The notes below the pieces were generated by a model that was given only the letters and a program-made list of their open reading frames with translations, did not search any database and was not told the origin of the DNA. From contig JAIPUZ010000086.1 of the NCBI GenBank assembly GCA_022833215.1, forward strand, positions 25,490 through 89,489: DNA of 64,000 nucleotides, read 5' to 3'. Numbering within the stretch: the first letter of the stretch is position 1; each line of letters begins with the position of its first letter. Made by a program: the position numbers and the translations under genes. Of the stretch, positions 53,921 through 62,525 are shown piece by piece. Origin of the DNA: Mesorhizobium sp. (lineage in GTDB: Bacteria; Pseudomonadota; Alphaproteobacteria; Rhizobiales; Rhizobiaceae).

Positions 53921-54895
53921 ATGTTGGGCATGTTGCTGAGGCGTATAGTTGAATCGCTGATCGTCCTGTTTGCGGTTGCCTTTATCGCCTTTTCTCTTTT
54001 CAGTTTCATAGGCGATCCGGTCAACAACATGCTCGGGCAGGAAGCGACAGAAGCCGAGCGGCTCGATATGCGCGAGCGACTCGGCCTCAACGATTCCGTC
54101 ATCGTTCAGTTCACCCGCTTCATCGGACGGGCGGTCCAGGGCGAGTTCGGTGTGTCGTACCGACAGTCGCGGCCGGTGATCGACCTGATCGCAGAGAGCC
54201 TCCCGGCCACACTGGAACTCAGCTTCTTCGCGATGGTGCTGGCAGTCGGGCTTGGCATTCCGATTGGCATCCAGACGGCGATCAACCGCGACAGCCTGGT
54301 TTCAAAGGTGCTGATGACGGGGTCGCTCATCGGAATCTCGCTGCCGACCTTCCTGGCCGGCATCCTGCTGATCATGATTTTCTCGGTGAAGCTGGGCTGG
54401 CTTCCTTCTTTCGGTCGCGGGCAGGTGGAGCAGATGGGATGGTGGGGGACCGGCCTTCGGACATGGTCCGGCATCAAGGCGCTCATCCTTCCCACGATCA
54501 CACTGGCCATCTTCCAGATGACCCTCATCGTGCGTTTGGTGCGTTCGGAGATGCTTGAGGTGCTGCAGGCCGATTTCATCAAGTTCGCCCGTGCCCGGGG
54601 CCTGAGGGAGAGGCTGGTGCAATTCGGCTATGCCCTGCCCAACACGCTGGTGCCTGTCATCACCATCGTCGGTCTGCAACTCGGTTCGGTCATCGCCTTC
54701 GCGATCGTTACCGAAACCGTGTTCCAGTGGCCTGGCATGGGTCTTTTGTTCATTCAGTCCGTCACCTTCGCCGACGTGCCGGTGATGGCTGCCTATCTGC
54801 TCCTGATCGCGCTGATCTTCGTCGTCATCAACCTGCTTGTGGACATGCTATATTATGTGATCGATCCTCGGCTGCGCAGCATGGCGGGCCTCTGA
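53921..54895 (+). CDS. Peptide-type ABC transporter permease (DppB-like)
   Basis: This 324-residue membrane protein has six segments and the EAA loop region at ADFIKFARARGLRERLVQFGYALPN. The N-terminal MLRRIVESLIVLFAVAFIAFS is typical of DppB/OppB. The start at 53921 follows AAAGGA; the frame extends 44 codons into the cupin gene but without family-like sequence. DppC starts one base after the stop. It forms the channel with DppC. Confidence 0.93.
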   Translation: MLGMLLRRIVESLIVLFAVAFIAFSLFSFIGDPVNNMLGQEATEAERLDMRERLGLNDSVIVQFTRFIGRAVQGEFGVSYRQSRPVIDLIAESLPATLELSFFAMVLAVGLGIPIGIQTAINRDSLVSKVLMTGSLIGISLPTFLAGILLIMIFSVKLGWLPSFGRGQVEQMGWWGTGLRTWSGIKALILPTITLAIFQMTLIVRLVRSEMLEVLQADFIKFARARGLRERLVQFGYALPNTLVPVITIVGLQLGSVIAFAIVTETVFQWPGMGLLFIQSVTFADVPVMAAYLLLIALIFVVINLLVDMLYYVIDPRLRSMAGL

Positions 54896-54896
54896 C

Positions 54897-55811
54897 ATGG
54901 GGATGTTGAGACGCTTCGCCAATTCCGACCTCGGATACAGCTTCCTTCACTCAAGGGTCGTGGTTGCAGCCGCGATTGTTGTGGCCGTTGTCGTGGTCGC
55001 CGCCATCGGTGCGAACGCGCTTGCCCCGCACAATCCATTTGATCTGGCTTCGCTGGAACTATTCGATGCATTGACGCCGCCGGCATGGGAAGCAGGCGGC
55101 AGGTGGATCTATCCCCTTGGTACAGACGATCAGGGGCGAGACGTGCTTTCCGCCATCATGTACGGGACGCGGGTCTCGCTGATGGTGGGATTCGCCTCGG
55201 TTGCGCTTTCCATGGCGATCGGAATTCCGCTCGGCATGATCAGCGGCTATTTTGGCGGCATGCTCGATTCCGTCATCATGCGGTTTGCCGAGATCCAGCT
55301 GACCTTCCCTGCGATCCTGATAGCTCTGCTGATCGACGGCATTGTGCGCACGGCCCTGCCCCGTGACATTCACAGCGACATTGCGGTGTTCGTGCTGATC
55401 GCGGCAATCGGCTTCTCCAACTGGGTTCAGTACGCACGCACCGTACGCGGCATGACGCTGGTCGAGAGGAGCAAGGAATATGTGCAGGCCGCACAGGTAA
55501 CCGGCGTGCATCCGCTGCTGATCATGCTGCGGCACATATTGCCCAACGTCGCCAGCCCGGTTCTGGTCATCGCCACGATCGGCCTGGCTCTTGCGATCGT
55601 CACGGAAGCCACGCTGTCCTTCCTTGGTGTCGGGGTTCCGCCAACCCAGCCCTCGCTCGGCACGCTGATCAGGATCGGCAACGATTTCCTGTTCAGCGGC
55701 GAGTGGTGGATCGCAACATTCCCAAGTGTGACCCTCGTGGCGCTCGTCATCTCCGTGAACCTGCTCGGCGATTGGCTGCGCGACGTTCTCAATCCGAGGC
55801 TCAACCGATGA
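54897..55811 (+). CDS. Peptide-type ABC transporter permease (DppC-like)
   Basis: This 304-residue membrane protein starts one base after the DppB stop and ends overlapping the DppD start (ATGA). It has the family motifs YPLGTDDQGRDVLSAIMYGTRVSL near residue 72, split by the loop, SKEYVQAAQVTGVHPLLIMLRHILPN (EAA loop) and ATLSFLGVGVPPTQPSLG. Length is normal. The pore partner is DppB. Confidence 0.94.
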   Translation: MGMLRRFANSDLGYSFLHSRVVVAAAIVVAVVVVAAIGANALAPHNPFDLASLELFDALTPPAWEAGGRWIYPLGTDDQGRDVLSAIMYGTRVSLMVGFASVALSMAIGIPLGMISGYFGGMLDSVIMRFAEIQLTFPAILIALLIDGIVRTALPRDIHSDIAVFVLIAAIGFSNWVQYARTVRGMTLVERSKEYVQAAQVTGVHPLLIMLRHILPNVASPVLVIATIGLALAIVTEATLSFLGVGVPPTQPSLGTLIRIGNDFLFSGEWWIATFPSVTLVALVISVNLLGDWLRDVLNPRLNR

Positions 55812-56827
55812 TGCAAGAGGCGGCAGCCCACAAAACTGCGTCCGAGGCAGCGCCCTTGCTCGAGGTGCGGGACATGACGGTCCAGTTTTTCAGCAGGCAT
55901 GGCACCCTGACCGCCCTTGACGACGTTTCCTTCGCCGTGCGTTCCGGCGAAGTGCTCGGCATCGTAGGGGAGTCCGGTGCAGGAAAATCGCTGACGGGTG
56001 CTTCCATCGTGGGCCTGCTTCCCGGTTCCGGGCGCGTGACGGCTGGCGAGATCAGGCTCGGCGAACAGCGTATCGACAATCTGGACCGGGCACGGATGCG
56101 GCGCATACGCGGCCGCGAGATCGGGCTTATTTTCCAGGATCCACAGACCAGCCTGAACCCGCTGCTGACAGTCGGCAAGCAACTGGTCCAGACCATAACA
56201 TCCCATCTCGACATGAGCGCCGCGGCTGCCCGTCAGCGCGGCATCGAACTGCTGCGCGATGTCGGCATACCGGCGCCCGAGCGGCGCATAGACAGCTACC
56301 CGCATCAGTTTTCCGGCGGTATGCGCCAGCGGGTGGTGATTGCGCTGGCGCTGTGCGCCGACCCCAGGCTGGTGATCGCCGACGAGCCCACCACCGCACT
56401 GGACGTCTCCATTCAGGCGCAGGTGCTGGCCCTGTTGCAGGACCTCGTGCGCAAGCGCGGACTCGCCATCATGCTGATCACGCACGATATGGGCGTTATC
56501 GCAGAAGCCGCCGACCGTATCGCAGTGATGTATGCGGGTCGCATCGTCGAGATCGGCCCGGTTCGGCAGGTTATTGACTCCCCATCCCATCCCTATACGG
56601 CGGGTCTCATGAGCGCCATTCCGAGGCTGGGCGACAGAGCGCGCCGCCTTGTGCAGATCGACGGCAACATGCCGCGGCTCGACGCCATACCGTCTGGATG
56701 CGCCTTCAATCCGCGATGTCCACGCGTGATGGACATATGCCGGGTTGAACGCCCGCAACTGCGCCCAACGCGGGCAGGCCATGCGGCATGTCATCTCTAT
56801 CCGGCCTTGCCGCAGGCAGAAACATGA
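55808..56827 (+). CDS. Peptide-type ABC transporter ATP-binding protein (DppD-like)
   Basis: This 339-residue ATPase has Walker A GESGAGKS, Q-loop LIFQDPQTSLNP, signature FSGGMRQR, Walker B VIADEPTTALD and a C-terminal OppD extension with conserved cysteines (SGCAFNPRCPRVMDIC). The ATG at 55808 overlaps the DppC stop; a second ATG follows at once. It is coupled to DppF downstream. Length is normal. Confidence 0.93.
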   Translation: MMQEAAAHKTASEAAPLLEVRDMTVQFFSRHGTLTALDDVSFAVRSGEVLGIVGESGAGKSLTGASIVGLLPGSGRVTAGEIRLGEQRIDNLDRARMRRIRGREIGLIFQDPQTSLNPLLTVGKQLVQTITSHLDMSAAAARQRGIELLRDVGIPAPERRIDSYPHQFSGGMRQRVVIALALCADPRLVIADEPTTALDVSIQAQVLALLQDLVRKRGLAIMLITHDMGVIAEAADRIAVMYAGRIVEIGPVRQVIDSPSHPYTAGLMSAIPRLGDRARRLVQIDGNMPRLDAIPSGCAFNPRCPRVMDICRVERPQLRPTRAGHAACHLYPALPQAET

Positions 56828-57858
56828 TGGTGGCCGAAGCGCAGCGGCCGGACCGGGCCGCCTCCACTCCTCAACTGGTGGTGAAGGACCTGCGAAAGCA
56901 GTTCGACCTCACCAGATCCGTTGCCGGGCGGCTGCTGGGCCGTCACCAGTATCTGAAAGCCATTGACGGCATTGATATTGAGATCGCCCGCGGGACGACA
57001 TTCAGTCTCGTTGGTGAGTCGGGCTGCGGCAAGTCGACGGTCGCGCGATGTATCGTGGGCATCTACAAGCCGACCTCGGGGCAGGTTCTCTTCGACGGTG
57101 CCGACATCGCCCAGATGCGCGGCCGCAAGGTCATGCTGCCTGTACGACGCCGGATGCAGATGATCTTCCAGGATCCCTATGCGAGCCTGAACCCACGCTG
57201 GCGCGTGTCGCAGATCATAGCCGAGCCGATCCATACCCACGGCCTCCTGCCCGATCGTCAGGCAGTGCAGAAGCGGGTCGATGAACTGCTTGTCCAGGTC
57301 GGTCTCGCTCCCGGCGACGGCCGCAAATATCCGCACGAATTCTCGGGCGGCCAACGGCAACGGATATCGATCGCAAGGGCGCTGGCCAGCAGCCCGGACC
57401 TCATAGTGTGCGACGAGCCGACATCGGCCCTGGACGTTTCGGTGCAGGCGCAGATCCTGAATTTGCTGCGCGACCTTCAAGAGGAGCTGGGCCTCACCTA
57501 TCTGCTGATCAGCCACAACCTGGCGGTGGTGGCCCACATGTCGACCAGGCTGGGTGTGATGTATCTCGGGCGACTGGTGGAAACAGGCGACTCGCAGTTG
57601 CTGTTCGGGCAGCCGATGCATCCCTACACCCGTATGCTGCTTTCGGCGGTGCCCGATGTGGGGGGCGCAGCGGTCAAGCGGGTTGCTATCGCAGGCGACG
57701 TGCCGAACCCGATCAATCCTCCGTCAGGCTGTTCGTTCCACCCCCGCTGCCCTTTCGTGCAGGACAAATGCCGCATGGTGCCGCCGGCGCCGTCAATGGT
57801 GCAAGGGCGGCTTGTCGCATGCCACGTGCTAGCCGAGCATGGCGATCTTCCGGCCTGA
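56824..57858 (+). CDS. Peptide-type ABC transporter ATP-binding protein (DppF-like)
   Basis: This 344-residue ATPase is the partner of DppD. Walker A is GESGCGKST, the Q-loop MIFQDPYASLNPR, the signature FSGGQRQR, Walker B IVCDEPTSALD, and the C-terminal extension SGCSFHPRCPFVQDKC carries the iron-sulfur-type cysteines seen in OppF proteins. The ATG at 56824 overlaps the DppD stop. It ends the operon; 324 bases without a gene follow. Confidence 0.93.
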   Translation: MMVAEAQRPDRAASTPQLVVKDLRKQFDLTRSVAGRLLGRHQYLKAIDGIDIEIARGTTFSLVGESGCGKSTVARCIVGIYKPTSGQVLFDGADIAQMRGRKVMLPVRRRMQMIFQDPYASLNPRWRVSQIIAEPIHTHGLLPDRQAVQKRVDELLVQVGLAPGDGRKYPHEFSGGQRQRISIARALASSPDLIVCDEPTSALDVSVQAQILNLLRDLQEELGLTYLLISHNLAVVAHMSTRLGVMYLGRLVETGDSQLLFGQPMHPYTRMLLSAVPDVGGAAVKRVAIAGDVPNPINPPSGCSFHPRCPFVQDKCRMVPPAPSMVQGRLVACHVLAEHGDLPA

Positions 57859-58182
57859 GCTGGCACGCGTTACGGTACAGGAGATGTGGCGACGAAGCGG
57901 ACGCTGCTCCCCTCCGGCGTTTCCCGGCGTACGCTTGACCATGAAATTGCGCGATCCTGCACACCGGCGGAGCCCCGGGGCGCGGCCGATGGCATCGGGA
58001 TATTCTGCAATTTCGAGCGCAGGCATGTCAGGAACCGGATGCCGGCACCCGTCGGATTCGAACGGCAGCAGAGAATGCAACCCGGAGATGTCTACGAGAC
58101 CCGGCGCTGTTCACAGATCCGGTCGAAGGTACGGCGAAAATCACCTCCGCGCGTCCTCGATGTTTCTGTCAGCCTTTTGTCG
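57859..58182. other. 324-base convergent intergenic region
   Basis: This stretch lies between the end of the peptide importer operon (plus) and the end of the phn-type operon (minus). No hairpin terminator, gene or repeat is recognisable. The open frames here are short and unlike known families. It is the seam between two accessory modules and could hold decayed sequence. Confidence 0.5.
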
Positions 58183-59049
58183 TCAGGCAAAATTGGCAAT
58201 CACAGCTTCCGGCCTGTCTCGCGGAAAGGAAGCCAGTTCGGCGTATAGCGTGTTGGGGCGGGAAAGATCGATCCGGTCGCGGTGAATGCCGTTCACCACA
58301 AAAAGACTGTCGATACCTGCCCCACGCGCGCCGCGCACGTCGTGGACAAGGGAATCGCCGATGGCCAGAACCCGGTGAGCGGGAATATCCAGAAGCTTCA
58401 ATGCGGTTTTGTAGATACGTGGCCATGGCTTGCCATGATAATGGCTTTGGCCGCCCATTCCGGCATAAAACTCGGCCACCGCGCCGGGGGCCGCCACCAC
58501 CTCGCCCGCGCCTTTGACCCTTGTAACGTCAGGATTGGCGCAAATCAGAGGCAGTGAGCGGCGCAGGCCCTCACGAAGCTGCTCGATCCAGTCGGCAGGG
58601 GGCGTCGGCAGAGGCGGCATGCTTTGCACGAAAAGAAAATCTGCATCGGCGACTGTTTTTGCTCGTTCATAGCCATGATCCAGCAGGTCGATCCGGTCGC
58701 TGCCCCGCGAAAAAGGCCATATGCGACGCCCCAGATCGCCATAGGCCACGTCGCGCTCACCGGTCAGCGCATCCAGTGCATCGTCACCGGCGGAAAGCAC
58801 CCGCTCATAGAGATCGGAAGCGATGCCCATTTCCTGCATCAACCGTGCATTTTCCTGGCCGCTGCGGCCTGAATTGGAAAGGATGATCACACGCTTGTTC
58901 GCCTCCTTGAGACGCGCCAGGACGGAAAGCGCGGCCGGGAACACATTCTCCCCGTCATGCAGAACACCCCACTGGTCAATCAGATAGCCGTCATAGCGAT
59001 CCGAAATTTCGTCCAGTGAAGAGATGATCGGCGGAAGGTTGTTGAGCAT
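58183..59049 (-). CDS. HAD superfamily IIA hydrolase (TIGR01459-like)
   Basis: This 288-residue phosphatase-type protein has the nucleophile Asp25 in LIDQWGVLHDG, where the second Asp of the usual DxD is replaced by Trp27, as is normal for the TIGR01459 group. Motif II is ILSNSGRSG, and motif III/IV is HGKPWPRIYK and AIGDSLVHDVRGA. It is the last gene of the DeoR-PhnDCEE operon and starts four bases after the second permease. It probably dephosphorylates the imported phospho-compound; that is inference. Confidence 0.87.
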   Translation of the reverse strand: MLNNLPPIISSLDEISDRYDGYLIDQWGVLHDGENVFPAALSVLARLKEANKRVIILSNSGRSGQENARLMQEMGIASDLYERVLSAGDDALDALTGERDVAYGDLGRRIWPFSRGSDRIDLLDHGYERAKTVADADFLFVQSMPPLPTPPADWIEQLREGLRRSLPLICANPDVTRVKGAGEVVAAPGAVAEFYAGMGGQSHYHGKPWPRIYKTALKLLDIPAHRVLAIGDSLVHDVRGARGAGIDSLFVVNGIHRDRIDLSRPNTLYAELASFPRDRPEAVIANFA

Positions 59050-59052
59050 GGA

Positions 59053-59859
59053 CTATGACACCCTCGCCCGCACGCGGGCAGAAACATACTCGCTGACAAC
59101 CACCAGCACGAGAATGGCACAAAGGATCAGCAGAACCTGGTTCCAGGCGAACTCATTGATTGAGGCGTTCAGTTGCAGGCCTATCCCGCCTGCGCCGACG
59201 AAACCCAGAACGGAAGCCTCCCTGATGTTGATATCCCAGCGATATATCGTGGTTCCGATGAGCACCGGCTGCACCTGCGGCCAGATTGCCGATGCCAGCA
59301 CCTGCAACTTGCTGGCACCGGTCGCCTCCACAGCCTCGATCTGCCCATAGTCCACTTCTTCGATGGCTTCGGCTACGAGCTTGGCGATGAACCCGGTGGA
59401 GCGGGCGGTTACCGCACAGATTCCCGCAATCGGGCCGGGGCCGAAAATAGCAACGAAAAGCAGCCCCCATATCACGGTGTTGATCGATCGCGACAGGATC
59501 AGGATAAGACGCCCGACGAACCAGACCAGCTTGTAACCTGCGGTATTGCTGGCGGCGATAAAGGCAACGGGAATAGACAGCACCACGGCCGCCATGGTGC
59601 CCAGCGTCGCGATATGGATGGTTTCGACCAACGGATGCCATATCTGCTGTGCGTAAGACCAGCGCGGCGGCCACATGCGCTCCGCCATATCAAGCGCCTG
59701 TATATGAGCATCCCCCAGGAATGCCCATTCCACATCTATGGCGCGCATCGCCCAGACCACGGCGAGTGCAAAGGCAATGGTCCATAGCCATTGGACAGCT
59801 TTTTCGCGGCCTGAATAGCGCTGGTAACGGGATGGATAGGCATCGAGACGGTCAGTCAC
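59053..59859 (-). CDS. Phosphonate-type ABC transporter permease (PhnE-like, second copy)
   Basis: This 268-residue membrane protein has six segments with PhnE-family patterns: IWGLLFVAIFGPGPIAGICA, AEAIEEVDYGQIEAVEATGA and SVLGFVGAGGIGLQLNASIN. Its start overlaps the first permease stop by 4 bases (ATGA). The two permeases differ in sequence and probably form a heterodimer. Confidence 0.9.
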   Translation of the reverse strand: MTDRLDAYPSRYQRYSGREKAVQWLWTIAFALAVVWAMRAIDVEWAFLGDAHIQALDMAERMWPPRWSYAQQIWHPLVETIHIATLGTMAAVVLSIPVAFIAASNTAGYKLVWFVGRLILILSRSINTVIWGLLFVAIFGPGPIAGICAVTARSTGFIAKLVAEAIEEVDYGQIEAVEATGASKLQVLASAIWPQVQPVLIGTTIYRWDINIREASVLGFVGAGGIGLQLNASINEFAWNQVLLILCAILVLVVVSEYVSARVRARVS

Positions 59860-60662
59860 CGGAGCCTCCTGCGAATATAGTCGGAGCCGAACTCGCCCAT
59901 CGCTACCAGAACGGCGATAGAGATGAGGATCGCGCTGGCGAAGTCGAAATCATATTTGCTGAAGGCAGCCGAAAGGGTCTGGCCGATGCCGCCCGCGCCG
60001 ACGACGCCGATGATGGTGGAATGGCGTAAGTTTGAATCCAGACGGTAGATGAGAATGCCGATCTGGCGCACCAGCACCTGTGGCAACACGGCAAACCAGA
60101 TCACCTGCCGGAAACCCGCGCCGGTTGCGCGCAATGCCTCGACAGGCCCCATGTTCATGTTCTCGATATCTTCAGCCAGCATTTTGGCAACGAAGCTGAA
60201 TGAGCCATAGCTTAGCGTCAGAACACCGGCGAGAGGGCCGAAGCCGAACATCTTCACGAAGAAGATTGCGATGATCAGCTCATGGAATGTGCGCCCAATC
60301 ACTATAAGGCCGCGAGCCGCCAGGTAGATCGGCCGGGGGGCAAGGTTTCGGGCCGCGCAAACCCCTATCGGCACCGCAATCAGCACCCCCAGAACGGTCG
60401 AGACGATGGCGATCTGAATGCTTTCCAGCATGCCGTTGATCAGCAGTGTCGAGCGTGAGAAATCCGGCGGCCACATGCGCGCGAAAATGTCCCCGGCACG
60501 CACAAAACCGCGCAGAACCCGCTGGCTGTCAAATTGCAATGTGCCCAGCGACCAGACCAGATAAACCGCAACTGCCAGAAAAAACGCAGCCCGGAGTTTA
60601 TGGCTGCCAAAGATCGTTGGCGGCCTCCAGCGTCGTCCGGCCCCGAAGGCGGTGTCGCTCAT
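59856..60662 (-). CDS. Phosphonate-type ABC transporter permease (PhnE-like, first copy)
   Basis: This 268-residue membrane protein has the PhnE motifs AEDIENMNMGPVEALRATGA and GVVGAGGIGQTLSAAFSKYD, a cytoplasmic N-terminus with GRRWRPP and six membrane segments. Its start overlaps the PhnC stop as ATGA. It is equal in length to its neighbour and shares its layout, so the pair probably arose by duplication. Confidence 0.9.
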   Translation of the reverse strand: MSDTAFGAGRRWRPPTIFGSHKLRAAFFLAVAVYLVWSLGTLQFDSQRVLRGFVRAGDIFARMWPPDFSRSTLLINGMLESIQIAIVSTVLGVLIAVPIGVCAARNLAPRPIYLAARGLIVIGRTFHELIIAIFFVKMFGFGPLAGVLTLSYGSFSFVAKMLAEDIENMNMGPVEALRATGAGFRQVIWFAVLPQVLVRQIGILIYRLDSNLRHSTIIGVVGAGGIGQTLSAAFSKYDFDFASAILISIAVLVAMGEFGSDYIRRRLR

Positions 60663-61447
60663 GCCGGCTCCTCTTGCCTCGGCCCGGCTTCATCATTCTC
60701 GTAAGCCCCATAGATATCGACCAGCCTGGCATGGGTCAGTTCGGCAGGAGGGGCATCGAAGACGAGCTTGCCATCGCGCATGCCGATGATGCGATCGCAG
60801 AAGGTTCTGGCGAGGGTGACATCGTGGATATTGATCAGCGCCGGCATGTGTTGCTCTTCTATAACGCCCTGAGCAAGCTGCATGATCTGCCGGGAGGTGC
60901 TGGGGTCGAGGCTGGCGGTTGGTTCATCCAGCAGCAGGAGTTTTGGACGCTGCATCAAGGCCCGCGCAATGCCAACCCGTTGACGCTGGCCGCCTGACAG
61001 GGCATCTGCCCGCCGGTTTTCAAAACCTGCCAGGCCCACCCGCTCCAGCAGAGCATAGGCATAGCGGATATCTTCCTCACTGTAGCGGTAGCGCACCGAC
61101 GTCCAGAAGCCGACATAGCCAAGCCGTCCTGTCAGCACGTTCTGCATCACCGTCAACCGCTCGACCAGATTGTATTCCTGGAAGATCATGCCGATCTGGC
61201 GGCGCATCTTGCGAAGCTCTCGCGATGAAAGCGACGGGATGTCTGCTCCCATCAGCCTGACGGAACCTGACGTTGGCTCAACCAGCCGGTTTATACAGCG
61301 GATCAGAGTGGACTTTCCTGCTCCCGATGAGCCTATGATGCCAACAAGCTGCGGGGTCCTGATGGTGAAGGACACGGAATCGAGCGCCCGGCGCCCGGTT
61401 CCGTAATCCTTTACCAGGCTGGTGATTTCCAGAAGTGGCTCTGTCAT
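60659..61447 (-). CDS. phnC: Phosphonate-type ABC transporter ATP-binding protein
   Basis: This 262-residue ATPase has Walker A GSSGAGKST near residue 35, Q-loop IFQEYNLVERLTV, the PhnC-typical NVLTGRLGYVGFW segment, signature LSGGQRQR and Walker B LLLDEPTASLD. It starts 16 bases after the PhnD-like stop, and its own stop overlaps the first permease start. Length is normal for PhnC. Confidence 0.93.
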   Translation of the reverse strand: MTEPLLEITSLVKDYGTGRRALDSVSFTIRTPQLVGIIGSSGAGKSTLIRCINRLVEPTSGSVRLMGADIPSLSSRELRKMRRQIGMIFQEYNLVERLTVMQNVLTGRLGYVGFWTSVRYRYSEEDIRYAYALLERVGLAGFENRRADALSGGQRQRVGIARALMQRPKLLLLDEPTASLDPSTSRQIMQLAQGVIEEQHMPALINIHDVTLARTFCDRIIGMRDGKLVFDAPPAELTHARLVDIYGAYENDEAGPRQEEPA

Positions 61448-61463
61448 CAGATAGGCTTTCCGC

Positions 61464-62456
61464 TCAATCCGCCTTCAGAGTGGAAAGACCCGCCTCGTCA
61501 TAGCTGGCGCCGGTTTCCCGCTGGATCGCCACGACGTTTTCCCAGTCCTCCTTGTAATTTACCGTGGTGAACCCCTTGGTGTCCTTGAATTCGGCAAACA
61601 GGCTGGAATTCATGAAGTCGAAATCCAGGAACGCCTTCACGACTTTTTCGGCGAGTTCCGGCTTGAGATTATAGACAAACCCATAGCCAGTGCGCGGGAA
61701 AGGCTTGGATTCATAGATAATGCGTATCGCACTCTCATCGACAAGCCCGCGGTCGATCATGCGGATCAGCACGCTGTCGGCAACTGGAGCGGCATCATAA
61801 TCGCCATTCACCACCCCCAGGATCGAATTGTCATGCTTGCCGGAATAGATGATCTCATAATCTTCGCCCGGCACCACGCCCATCTGCCTGAACAGCACCT
61901 TTGGTGCCGTATCTCCGGAATTGGATGAAGGAGCGACGTGGGCGACCCGCTTGCCTTTCAAATCCTCCAGTGAGTTGATCTCGCTGTCAGCGGGCACAAT
62001 GAGCTTGAGCTTGTAGCCCAGCGAACCGTCGATCTTGTCCATTGTCGCTGCCGGGTGAAAGCCCGCAAGATTGACCGCGTAGGGAACCGCGCCTGCGGCA
62101 TAGCCGGCAATGTGAAGCCTTCCCGAGCGCATCGCCTCGACTTCCGCTGCATAGGAATCTGCCGGGAACCATTTGATTTTCTTGCCGGTGGCTTTCGCCA
62201 GATGGTCCAGAAGATCGCTGAAGGTGTCCTCGTAGACGGCAGGATCCTCGACCGGCGTGTAGCTGAAGATAAGCGTATCGGGATCGAGCCACTGTGCGGG
62301 ATCGGTCGGAGGATCGGCGAGCCCATCCCCATCCATATCACAATAGCGATCATTGAGATCGCCGCGACTGGTGCAATCCTGTGCAAAAGCCGTGGCCGAA
62401 AATACACACGCCGCCATCAAGGCCATGGCGCGCAGTGAAGCGAGTGCTGCAGACAT
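61464..62456 (-). CDS. phnD: Phosphate/phosphite/phosphonate-type ABC transporter substrate-binding protein
   Basis: This 330-residue periplasmic protein has a Sec signal (cleavage near AFA-QDC) and a PhnD fold: LIFSYTPVEDPAVYEDTF, EAMRSGRLHIAGYAAGAVPYA and the phosphonate-site loop APSSNSGDTAPKVLF, then YSGKHDNSILGVVNGDYDAA. The N-terminus contains DMDGDGLADPPTD, which looks like a calcium-binding DxDxDG loop but seems conserved in this subfamily. The ATG at 62456 has GGGAGG at seven bases; the five codons upstream are excluded. The ligand could be a phosphonate or phosphate ester. Confidence 0.9.
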   Translation of the reverse strand: MSAALASLRAMALMAACVFSATAFAQDCTSRGDLNDRYCDMDGDGLADPPTDPAQWLDPDTLIFSYTPVEDPAVYEDTFSDLLDHLAKATGKKIKWFPADSYAAEVEAMRSGRLHIAGYAAGAVPYAVNLAGFHPAATMDKIDGSLGYKLKLIVPADSEINSLEDLKGKRVAHVAPSSNSGDTAPKVLFRQMGVVPGEDYEIIYSGKHDNSILGVVNGDYDAAPVADSVLIRMIDRGLVDESAIRIIYESKPFPRTGYGFVYNLKPELAEKVVKAFLDFDFMNSSLFAEFKDTKGFTTVNYKEDWENVVAIQRETGASYDEAGLSTLKAD

Positions 62457-62510
62457 GAACGAACCTCCCAATTCGTGGTTGCAGCAATGTAAGCAAATTA
62501 TCAGACAGAT

Positions 62511-62524
62511 GTAAAATAGTTTAC
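62511..62524. promoter_or_regulatory. Operator-like palindrome between deoR-type gene and phnD
   Basis: GTAAA-ATAG-TTTAC is a perfect inverted repeat (TGTAAA-N4-TTTACG if widened) in the 69-base AT-rich gap before phnD. It matches in form the palindrome at 63352-63367 in front of the regulator gene. A related half-site TGTAAG lies at 62489-62494. Confidence 0.6.
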
Positions 62525-62525
62525 G

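Noticed and set aside
61464-62456. A calcium-binding EF-hand or dockerin-type domain in the PhnD-like protein
   Set aside because: A single DxDxDG loop stands alone and appears to be a conserved part of this binding-protein subfamily, not an added domain.
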